A program made the translations under genes and the position numbers. 64,000 bases of DNA from Bacteroidales bacterium (GTDB lineage: Bacteria; Bacteroidota; Bacteroidia; Bacteroidales; UBA12077), in the NCBI GenBank assembly GCA_016342685.1, contig JAEINU010000002.1, positions 391,085-455,084 of the forward strand, in the 5' to 3' direction. Shown piece by piece: positions 50,457 through 58,267 of the stretch. Numbering within the stretch: position 1 is the stretch's first letter; every line of letters starts with the position of its first letter. Below the pieces are notes generated by a model. That model had not been told where the DNA came from, ran no database searches, and was given only the letters and a program-made list of their open reading frames with translations.

Positions 50457-50653
50457 ACTCATTAAATTAAAATCTCGGTTCAGTACTTCAATTTTACATT
50501 GTACATTATTACACTAATTAGCATTTCGTATCTCAAGATATTCATTCATCACATATTCTTGCAATACATCCCAAATGCATTGCACATAGTCTTTTTCATC
50601 TTAAACTTGCATTACAGATCACAAATCAAATATTCAATTAAAATTAAAAAAAG

Positions 50654-50977
50654 ATGAAAAAATTATGGATTGTTTTAGTAGCTGTAGCTTTATTTATTAT
50701 TGGAACAGTAATGTATTTTAATGGAAATGCGAATATTCTAAACGCTGGCGAATTTGCATATGGTTATTTTGCAGCAGGAGATTTTGCATTAGGTGTATTT
50801 GCCGCAGGTAAATTCTCAGCTGGAATTTTCTCAATTGGAATCTTCTCAATTGGAATTTTCTCAATCAGTGTATTTAATATTGCTATATATTCTGTTGGAA
50901 TCTTTGTTATTGCATACAAAAAACGACTACCTAAATTATTAAAGCAAGAATCAACCAATCCTGAATATGTAGAGTAA
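50654..50977 (+). CDS. Small membrane protein with period-5 GxF[AS]x repeats
   Basis: GEFAY GYFAA GDFAL GVFAA GKFSA GIFSI GIFSI GIFSI SVFNI AIYSV GIF. Confidence 0.75.
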   Translation: MKKLWIVLVAVALFIIGTVMYFNGNANILNAGEFAYGYFAAGDFALGVFAAGKFSAGIFSIGIFSIGIFSISVFNIAIYSVGIFVIAYKKRLPKLLKQESTNPEYVE

Positions 50978-51024
50978 ATTGCAAGTCAAACCTCTGTTAA
51001 TGTAATATTTATAGAATAAAAAAA

Positions 51025-51807
51025 ATGAAAATGAAAATAAAGAGTAACATTTATAAAACAATCATTATTGTAACAACCTTTTTAATAGGAATGTATGGGA
51101 AAACCACATTGTATTATTTATTTGATATTAAACTCAAATTCTCGAATCCTGCCTTAGATGTTGCATTTTTTTATGCTTGGTGGATAATTCCAATTCTAGT
51201 TTCTATTTGGTTGATTTATGGTGTAAAAAACTTTTTTAAAGAACTTGGCTTAAACAAATCAGTTTATAAAGGATTGTTTTGGGCATCAGTCATGGTTTCA
51301 CCAATGTTTATTGGTTCATTTTTTACAGGCAAGTTAGTATCGAATCTTTCATTTTTAAATATATTACATGGGGCTATATTAGCAGGTGTCTTGGAAGAAA
51401 TATTCTTTAGAGGATTCCTTTTTGGACAACTCTTTCGAAAACTTAAATGGGGCTTTATACCTGCTGTAATAATAAATGCAGTAATATTTGCACTAGGGCA
51501 TATTTATCAAGGTAATAATACAAACGAAATTATTGGTGTATTTATGGTAACATTCTTTGGAGCAGCATGGTTTGCCTGGTTATATATTGAATGGAATAAA
51601 AATCTATGGATTCCTATTTTTCTTCATACATTAATGAATTTATCCTGGATGATATTTAATGTAAGTGAAAATGCTCTTGGAGGAACAAGTGCAAATATAT
51701 TTAGACTAACAACGATATTTCTTTCCGTAATAATTACTATTATCTACAAAAAGAGAAATGGAGGATTAAGTATTAATAAGAAGAATTTATTTATAAATCA
51801 CTCTTAG
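51025..51807 (+). CDS. CPBP family intramembrane metalloprotease
   Basis: 'GAILAGVLEEIFFRGFLFGQLFRKLKW', 'IFALGHIYQG', 'IPIFLHTLMNLSWM'. Confidence 0.93.
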   Translation: MKMKIKSNIYKTIIIVTTFLIGMYGKTTLYYLFDIKLKFSNPALDVAFFYAWWIIPILVSIWLIYGVKNFFKELGLNKSVYKGLFWASVMVSPMFIGSFFTGKLVSNLSFLNILHGAILAGVLEEIFFRGFLFGQLFRKLKWGFIPAVIINAVIFALGHIYQGNNTNEIIGVFMVTFFGAAWFAWLYIEWNKNLWIPIFLHTLMNLSWMIFNVSENALGGTSANIFRLTTIFLSVIITIIYKKRNGGLSINKKNLFINHS

Positions 51808-51821
51808 TAATTTTGAAAAGA

Positions 51822-51952
51822 AGGTGTCCAAAAAACTAAATTTTAAATAAAGAATGTCATATTGAGCTTGTCGTAATATTTCATTATCTAATGGAATAAA
51901 TTCTTCGACAAGCTCAGAATGACAAAAAAGCGGAGTTTTGACACCTCTTTTA
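51822..51952. repeat. REP-like palindrome nested in terminator-like arms
   Basis: Outer AGGTGTCCAAAAAACT / AGTTTTGACACCTCTTTT; inner TGTCATATTGAGCTTGTCG...CGACAAGCTCAGAATGACA. Confidence 0.8.
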
Positions 51953-51978
51953 AGTTTATTTCACTTATATTTAAAAAA

Positions 51979-51999
51979 TAATAGCCCGAATTAGGCTAT
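51979..51999 (-). terminator. Minus-strand terminator hairpin
   Basis: Minus strand: AATAGCC-TAATTC-GGGCTATTATTTTTT. Confidence 0.6.
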
Positions 52000-52220
52000 T
52001 TGTTCTTTGCATTTTATCTGCATTTTCTTAACTGCCTCATAAAATTCAGAAAATCAGCTCCATAAATCTTTATCCCAGCTTGTTAATTTATTACACTGAG
52101 TACATGAATCATAAGCTTTCTCTATTGAATATGCTCTTAGAGTACAGTTATGAACAACAGCTCCCTCTGGTTTATTATTCTTACATTTCCTGCAAGAAGC
52201 TATATATTGGTCAAAATATA
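51991..52220 (-). pseudogene. Truncated DUF3795-like Cys-rich protein with in-frame stop
   Basis: Minus-strand frame: IASCRKCKNNKPEGAVVHNCTLRAYSIEKAYDSCTQCNKLTSWDKDLWS*FSEFYEAVKKMQIKCKEQIA*. Confidence 0.6.
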
Positions 52221-52223
52221 CTA

Positions 52224-53372
52224 TTAGTGCAAACTATTTTCAATCCATCTTATAGCCTCATCTAATGCTATCTGTTCAACATTGTGTCCTCCTTCAAAAA
52301 GTAATAATTCAACGTCATAATTTAATTTGGATAATATTTTTTTAGCGTCCTTCGATTCTTTATAACTAATTACCGGATCGTTTCTACCATGAGCAATAAA
52401 TATTTTTAAATCTCTTCCTTTCATTAAATCTTCATTCGAAAGAAACCAAGGGTATTTTTCAGTATTTGGCAACCTACCACCAAATGCAATCACTGCATCA
52501 ATTTTATCGGTGTTCTTTATCCCAGTTGCATAGGCATAAGAAGCTCCTTGAGAAAATCCCAATATATAGTTTTTATCTATCAGGTACGTCGAATTTATTT
52601 GATCCACAACATTGATTATATAATTCATAACTGCAGGATCACTTTTTTTCCATAATTCCTTCTCGTATCCACGAAAACCCCATGAATATTGTTGTCTCCC
52701 ACTACCCGAAACATCTAATATATATGGTGCTTCGGGCACAACATAAATAAAACTATCAGACGCAAATAGACTATTTAACAAACAAAAATTTTCGGCAATT
52801 CCACCATAACCATGCAAACCAATTAACAGCGAATATTTTTTATTTGGTGTAAAGTTTTTAGGAACAATAACTCTACATTTTATTAAAACATTTGCTTCCA
52901 CATAAATCGTTTCTCCATAGTTCAAACCGAATTTCAAAACATCATTCAGAGTATTATAAAAGTTTATATTATTTCCCAAAAGTTTAAAGCATTCTTCATT
53001 CTTAATTTTAGAGAAATTATTGTATCCAGCATTAATTGCCATTACTAAAAAATTACTTGCATACTCGGGCTTTTGCAACATGGCATAACAACAAGCCAGC
53101 TGATAAAGAGAATGAGCATCATCTATATTATGCTCGACAATATCTAAATAATACTTTACTGATTTTTCATAATCTCTATTAAGAAATGATATAGAAGCCA
53201 GCAATTTCAACTCATCAATATTAAACGAATTTAAACGATCAAAATCAACATCAAAAATCGACGAAGTTGTACCTTGTTCTGTAAATTTAGAATCTACCAC
53301 ATCTTGAGAAATACCTGAAACACTAAAGCATAAAGAAATCAAAATGAAGAAAAATACTCTTATATGGATCAT
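52224..53372 (-). CDS. Secreted alpha/beta hydrolase (esterase/depolymerase-like) with N-terminal TPR-like region
   Basis: 'KYSLLIGLHGYGGIAENF', 'YILGFSQGASYAYATGI', 'IFIAHGRNDPVISY', 'FEGGHNV'. Confidence 0.85.
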   Translation of the reverse strand: MIHIRVFFFILISLCFSVSGISQDVVDSKFTEQGTTSSIFDVDFDRLNSFNIDELKLLASISFLNRDYEKSVKYYLDIVEHNIDDAHSLYQLACCYAMLQKPEYASNFLVMAINAGYNNFSKIKNEECFKLLGNNINFYNTLNDVLKFGLNYGETIYVEANVLIKCRVIVPKNFTPNKKYSLLIGLHGYGGIAENFCLLNSLFASDSFIYVVPEAPYILDVSGSGRQQYSWGFRGYEKELWKKSDPAVMNYIINVVDQINSTYLIDKNYILGFSQGASYAYATGIKNTDKIDAVIAFGGRLPNTEKYPWFLSNEDLMKGRDLKIFIAHGRNDPVISYKESKDAKKILSKLNYDVELLLFEGGHNVEQIALDEAIRWIENSLH

Positions 53373-53867
53373 AATAAATATAATTGGTTATAAAATAAAT
53401 TAAAAAAAATACTAGCAAACAACAATTTTTCCTTAACTCTCTTTCTATTGCACCAATAGAACTTGTTAGAATACAATAATTAATATTCATTATCTTTTCA
53501 TTATAATATTTACTCTCGATATTTTCCTTGCATCTCCAGTAGTTAATAGTTTTGAACTCATCATTAAAGGCAACATAAAATTCCTGCTTATACACTCCTT
53601 TTGATAAACTTTCTTCTATATACTTTTGATTTCATCCCTTCAAAGTTAAGTTGGTAATTGTGCTATTTAAGATGATAAATACAACTTTTACCCTTTTTCA
53701 TAAACTCATTAATTTAAACAACTTATATACTTTATATTGATTTTAAATAAGCTCATTTTTTCAACAAACACCAGTTTTAATTATTGATTTTCAATTCGTT
53801 GTTATCAACAATTTGGATAATGAATCCTGACAACCGGCAATCCCTTATTATAGTTGAATAATTTTAT

Positions 53868-53875
53868 TATGTTTG
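53868..53875 (+). promoter_or_regulatory. Candidate -7 box (TATGTTTG) for aprB
   Basis: Matches TAnnTTTG, about 28 bp before the ATG. Confidence 0.4.
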
Positions 53876-53903
53876 TGAATTAACCTCAAAAACAACCTAA
53901 ATT

Positions 53904-54338
53904 ATGCCAAGCTTTGTAATTAGCGAAAAGTGTGATGGATGTAAGGCTCAAGATAAAACTGCCTGTCAATATATTTGTCCAAACGATTTAATGGTTTTAG
54001 ATAAAGAAAAAAATAAAGCATATAACCGTGCTGTTGATATGTGCTGGGAGTGCTATAGTTGTGTTAAAATTTGCCCTACACAAGCTATCGAAGTTCGTGG
54101 ATATGCAGATTTTATGCCACTAGGAGCTGTAGTACAGCCATTGAGAAGTACCGATTCTATTATGTGGTCGGTAAAATTCAGAAACAAAAAAATCAAACGA
54201 TTTAAGTTTCCTATTAGAACTACACCTGAAGGAACAATCGATCCTGATGCTGGTATGGAAACTACAACTGATGATCTAAAGAGTCCTCTGCTTAGAACAG
54301 AACCAGAATCTATTGGAACAGAACTTTACAAAAAGTAA
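53904..54338 (+). CDS. aprB: Adenylylsulfate reductase beta subunit
   Basis: CDGCKAQDKTACQYICPNDLMVLDKE...CWECYSCVKICPTQAIEVRGYADFMPLGA. Confidence 0.95.
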   Translation: MPSFVISEKCDGCKAQDKTACQYICPNDLMVLDKEKNKAYNRAVDMCWECYSCVKICPTQAIEVRGYADFMPLGAVVQPLRSTDSIMWSVKFRNKKIKRFKFPIRTTPEGTIDPDAGMETTTDDLKSPLLRTEPESIGTELYKK

Positions 54339-54376
54339 AAGACAAACTAAAAATTCCAAAATTCAAATAAATATCA
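54339..54376. repeat. Left arm of imperfect palindrome flanking the four-helix-bundle gene
   Basis: ...AAATTCCAAAATTCAAATAAATATC. Confidence 0.6.
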
Positions 54377-54748
54377 ATGAATCAATCTTCAAATAACAAA
54401 CCAGTTTATGATCTGGAAGAAAGAACCTTTCTTTTTGCTAAAAATATCAGAACTAGTTTAAGAAAATTGAAAAAAGATTCATTTAATCAAGATGATATTA
54501 AGCAATTAATTCGTTCTTCGGGTTCTGTTGGAGCAAACTACATTGAAGCTAACGAATCTTTAAGTAAAAAAGATTTTATTCATCGAGTAAAGATTTCAAG
54601 AAAAGAAGCCAAAGAAAGTATCTATTGGATAAGGTTATTAATTGCCTTTTCGAACACAGATGAGAAGAATAGTTTGGAAGTTTTACTACAAAAATCAACC
54701 GAATTAAAGAAGATATTGTCATCAATCATTGAGAAATCTCAAAAATGA
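54377..54748 (+). CDS. Four-helix-bundle protein (23S rRNA-IVP / bAvd-like)
   Basis: DLEERTFLFAKNIRTSLRKLKKD...QLIRSSGSVGANYIEANESLSKKDFIHRVKISRKEAKESIYWIRLL. Confidence 0.95.
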   Translation: MNQSSNNKPVYDLEERTFLFAKNIRTSLRKLKKDSFNQDDIKQLIRSSGSVGANYIEANESLSKKDFIHRVKISRKEAKESIYWIRLLIAFSNTDEKNSLEVLLQKSTELKKILSSIIEKSQK

Positions 54749-54750
54749 GA

Positions 54751-54800
54751 AATTAAATTTGAGATTTATTTGGAATTTATATTTTGTAATTTGGAGCTTA
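54751..54800. repeat. Right arm of palindrome flanking the four-helix-bundle gene
   Basis: GAGATTTATTTGGAATTTATATTTTGTAATTTGGAGC. Confidence 0.6.
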
Positions 54801-54833
54801 AAAATAAATTAGAAGAATAAAAAAAACAAACAT

Positions 54834-56723
54834 ATGAACTCAAATACATTTGAAACAGTTATTGTTGAAACTGACCTACTAATACTTGGTGGTGGTATGG
54901 CTGCTTGTGGTGCTGCTTTTGAAGCTGCTCACTGGGCAAAAAAACATAATAAGAAAGTAACTGTTGTCGATAAAGCATCGATGGAGCGCAGTGGTGCAGT
55001 TGCAATGGGACTTTCTGCAATTAATCTCTATTTAGGATTAAAGAATGGCAAAAACACCATCGAAGATTACGTTAACTACGTAAAGAATGACTTAATGGGT
55101 ATTACCCGCGACGATTTAGTTGCTAATATTGCCCGCCATGTAGATTCTTCTGTTCACCTTTTTGAAAAATGGGGCTTACCAATATGGAAAGATGAAGAAG
55201 GAAATTATGTAAACGAAGGTCGTTGGCAAATAATGATTCATGGTGAATCATATAAAAATATTGTTTCCGAAGCTGCAAAAAATGCCTTAAAAGAATTGGG
55301 TGAAAACGGTGAATATTACGAACGTATATTTATTACCGAACCTATTATGGATGGTGATCGTTGTGTTGGCGCTGCCGGTTTCAGTGTTCGCGAAAACAAA
55401 TTCTATATATTTAAAGCAAATGCAGTACTCGATGTTATGGGCGGTGCAGTTCATATTTTCCGCCCACGTTCGGTGGGTGAGGGATTAGGACGCTCATGGT
55501 ATCCTCCATTTAATTCTGGTGCTAGCGCGTATTTTACTTTGAAAGCTGGTGCTGAAATGACTTGTCAGGAAGTACGCTTTGTTCCTGTTCGTTTTAAAGA
55601 TTCATATGGTCCCGTTGGTGCTTGGTTCTTATTATTTAAATCAAAAGCCACAAATGCTAAAGGCGAAGATTATATGGAAACTCGAAAAGCAGAACTTGAG
55701 AATTGGGCTCCTTACGGAACAGCAAAACCAACTCCTGCCAATCTTAGAAACTACTTGATGCTTCAAGAGCTAGAAGAAGGAAACGGACCAATTTACATGA
55801 AAACCGACGAAGCTATTAAAGAACTAATGGCTGATATAAAAGACGAAAAACAAGCTAAACGTAAAATGAAAGAGCTTGAGTCTGAAGCTTGGGAAGATTT
55901 CTTAGATATGACTGTTAGCCAAGCTTTAAATTGGGCTTCACATAATATATCTCCTGAAGAAAGTCCTTCAGAAATTTCAGCTTGCGAACCTTATTTTATT
56001 AGTTCACATTCAGGCGCATCAGGTGCTTGGGTTAGTGGTCCAAAAGATTTATCTCCATCCGATGATTATCATTGGGGATACGATAATATGACTACTAAAA
56101 AAGGTTTATTTGCTGCTGGTGATGCTTCTGGTGCATCATCTCATAAATTCTCATCAGGTTCTTTTACCGAAGGTAGAATTGCTGCAAAAGCTGCTTTAGC
56201 ATTTATTATTGATAATGACGATGTAGCTAGTTTTGATGAAGGAAAAATCAAGGAATTAAAAGAAAAAATTCTTCAACCACTTGCTACTTTTGAAGAACAT
56301 AAAGATTATGCGAACGACGAAGATGTAAATCCGAATTTCATTAAGCCTAAAATGTTTATGTTTCGTTTACAGAAAATCATGGACGAATATGCGGGTGGAG
56401 CAACCGTAAACTTTAGAACATCAAAAGCCTTATTGGAAAAAGGTCTTGAGTTCTTAGAGTTTATGAAAGAAGATGCTGAAAAATTAGCTGCAAAAGATTT
56501 AAATGAGCTAATGCGTTGTTGGGAAAATGTTCATCGCATGTGGCAAGCCGAATCTCATATTAGAACAATGTTATTCCGCGAAGAAACTCGTTGGCCAGGA
56601 TATTATTTCAGAACAGATCATCCGAAAATGAAAGAAGATTGGAAAGCATTTGCAAATTGCAAATGGAGTCCAGAAACTGGAGAATGGGAAATGATTAAAC
56701 GAAATATTAAAGAACTTTTTTAA
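54834..56723 (+). CDS. aprA: Adenylylsulfate reductase alpha subunit
   Basis: 'VVDKASMERSGAVAMGLSAINLYLG', 'GRWQIMIHGESYKNIVSEAAK', 'FRPRSVGEGLGRSWYPPFNSGASAYFTLKAGAEMTCQEVRFVPVRFKDSYGPVGAWFLLFKSKATNAKGEDYM'. Confidence 0.97.
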   Translation: MNSNTFETVIVETDLLILGGGMAACGAAFEAAHWAKKHNKKVTVVDKASMERSGAVAMGLSAINLYLGLKNGKNTIEDYVNYVKNDLMGITRDDLVANIARHVDSSVHLFEKWGLPIWKDEEGNYVNEGRWQIMIHGESYKNIVSEAAKNALKELGENGEYYERIFITEPIMDGDRCVGAAGFSVRENKFYIFKANAVLDVMGGAVHIFRPRSVGEGLGRSWYPPFNSGASAYFTLKAGAEMTCQEVRFVPVRFKDSYGPVGAWFLLFKSKATNAKGEDYMETRKAELENWAPYGTAKPTPANLRNYLMLQELEEGNGPIYMKTDEAIKELMADIKDEKQAKRKMKELESEAWEDFLDMTVSQALNWASHNISPEESPSEISACEPYFISSHSGASGAWVSGPKDLSPSDDYHWGYDNMTTKKGLFAAGDASGASSHKFSSGSFTEGRIAAKAALAFIIDNDDVASFDEGKIKELKEKILQPLATFEEHKDYANDEDVNPNFIKPKMFMFRLQKIMDEYAGGATVNFRTSKALLEKGLEFLEFMKEDAEKLAAKDLNELMRCWENVHRMWQAESHIRTMLFREETRWPGYYFRTDHPKMKEDWKAFANCKWSPETGEWEMIKRNIKELF

Positions 56724-56749
56724 TTAGTAATATGAAATTTCAATACTCA

Positions 56750-56862
56750 ATTAACAAAATCCAAATAAATTCAAAATTTCAGACTTCAAATCTCAAACAT
56801 TTTTAGTTTTTGAGATTTGTTTTTTGGGATTTATTTGGAATTTGGAGTTTGTTATTTGGTGC
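56750..56862. repeat. Intergenic palindrome (no gene inside)
   Basis: CCAAATAAAT (56761) / ATTTATTTGG (56829); CAAATCTCAAA (56787) / TTTGAGATTTG (56809). Confidence 0.8.
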
Positions 56863-56878
56863 TTTAAATAAAACTAAG

Positions 56879-58105
56879 ATGAATATTAAACCTGTATTGG
56901 TTATTGGCGGTGGAATTAGTGGCGTAACAAGTGCTGTTGAAATTGCTGAAGTTGGAAAAGAAGTTATTCTTATCGAAAAAAATCCATATTTGGGAGGTAA
57001 TGTGGTTAAGTTTAATAACTACTTTCCAAAACTTTGTCCCCCAACTTGTGGTTTAGAAATCAACTTTCGAAGAATAAAACAAAATCCAAGAATCAAATAT
57101 TTTACTTCTACTGAAGTTATAGAAGTTACCGGAGAAAAAGGTGATTTTAAGGTTAAGATGAAAACGAAACCACAGTACATTAAAAATAACTGTACTGCTT
57201 GTGGAAAATGTGCTGAAGTTTGTCCCGAAGAAAGACCAAACGAATTTAACTACGGATTTACCAATACCAAAGCAGCATATTTACCTCACGAAATGGCTTT
57301 CCCGTACAAATTTCAGATTGATGATGAATTTTGCAAAAAAGAAGCTTGCAATAAATGTGTTGAAGCTTGTGAATACAATGCCATTGATTTATCTGCTAAG
57401 GAAGAAATTTCTGAAATAGAAGTAAGTTCAATAATTATAGCAACTGGTTGGAAAAACTACGATGCATCGAAAATAGAAAACTTGAATTATTCTAATTCAC
57501 AGAATATTATTACAAATGTTGAGTTTGAGAGATTTATTGCATCGAATGGCTTAAATGAAAATAAACTACTTCGCCTTTCTGATAATACCGAACCTAAAAA
57601 AATAGCTTTCGTACAGTGTGCTGGTTCTCGCGACGAGAATCATTTACCTTACTGCTCTGCTGTTTGTTGCTCGGCGTCGTTAAAACATGCTTTAACTATT
57701 CAGGAATTGTATCCAGAAGCTGAAGTAAAGATTTTTTATATTGATATGCGCGTTGCTGGTCGCAATGAAGATTTTTTAGTAAAGGTTCAAGAGAATAAAA
57801 ACATTGAGCTGGTTAAAGGAAAAGTTGGGAAAATCAGTGAAACTGAAAACAATAATTTAATTCTTGAAGCAGAAGATATTCTTTCTGGGAAGAAAATAAA
57901 ATACGAAGCTGAAATGGCTATTTTGGCTACAGGCATTGTCCCTTCAGATATCAAGTTTGATTTGAATAAAGATCAAAATCAATTTATTACTGATTTACAA
58001 AAAGATGGAATTATTCCGGTAGCATGCAGTCGTAAACCAATGGATGTATCATCATCGGTAAAAGACGCTACAGCGGCTGCAGTTAAAGCAATACAGATCA
58101 GTTAA
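56879..58105 (+). CDS. qmoA: QmoA, HdrA-like FAD/Fe-S protein; ATG at 56879 preferred
   Basis: MNIKPVLVIGGGISGVTSAVEIAEVGKEVILIEKNPYLGGNVVKFNNYFPKLCPPTCGLEINFRRI; CTACGKCAEVCPEERPNEFNYG. Confidence 0.93.
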   Translation: MNIKPVLVIGGGISGVTSAVEIAEVGKEVILIEKNPYLGGNVVKFNNYFPKLCPPTCGLEINFRRIKQNPRIKYFTSTEVIEVTGEKGDFKVKMKTKPQYIKNNCTACGKCAEVCPEERPNEFNYGFTNTKAAYLPHEMAFPYKFQIDDEFCKKEACNKCVEACEYNAIDLSAKEEISEIEVSSIIIATGWKNYDASKIENLNYSNSQNIITNVEFERFIASNGLNENKLLRLSDNTEPKKIAFVQCAGSRDENHLPYCSAVCCSASLKHALTIQELYPEAEVKIFYIDMRVAGRNEDFLVKVQENKNIELVKGKVGKISETENNNLILEAEDILSGKKIKYEAEMAILATGIVPSDIKFDLNKDQNQFITDLQKDGIIPVACSRKPMDVSSSVKDATAAAVKAIQIS

Positions 58106-58109
58106 AATT

Positions 58110-58230
58110 GAAAAATAACAAATGACAAACTTCAAACTCCAAATAAATTTTAAATCCCAATTTTCAAAACCGAGAGTTTTGGATTTTGATATTGAGATTT
58201 AAAATTTATTTGTGATTTGTTTTTTGTCTC
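58110..58230. repeat. Intergenic palindrome with perfect 17-bp arms
   Basis: CAAATAAATTTTAAATC (58140-58156) / GATTTAAAATTTATTTG (58196-58212). Confidence 0.85.
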
Positions 58231-58267
58231 AAAAGCTTTCGGGATTAGAATTTTAAACAAAATCTAA

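Noticed and set aside
5916-51924. CRISPR array made of the CTTCGACAAGCTCAG repeats
   Set aside because: Copies are kilobases apart, palindromic and lack regular spacers; they are REP-like elements.
51991-52220. Internal TGA as selenocysteine in the DUF3795-like frame
   Set aside because: No SECIS-like structure was apparent, the N-terminus is missing, and decay explains the stop more simply.
53323-53595. 90-aa minus-strand ORF upstream of the 52224-53372 hydrolase
   Set aside because: Overlaps the hydrolase signal peptide, has odd composition and no recognisable domain; a degraded fragment is possible but not supportable.
54377-54748. Diversity-generating retroelement (bAvd accessory protein)
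   Set aside because: The four-helix protein resembles bAvd, but no reverse transcriptase, template repeat or variable repeat is in the window.
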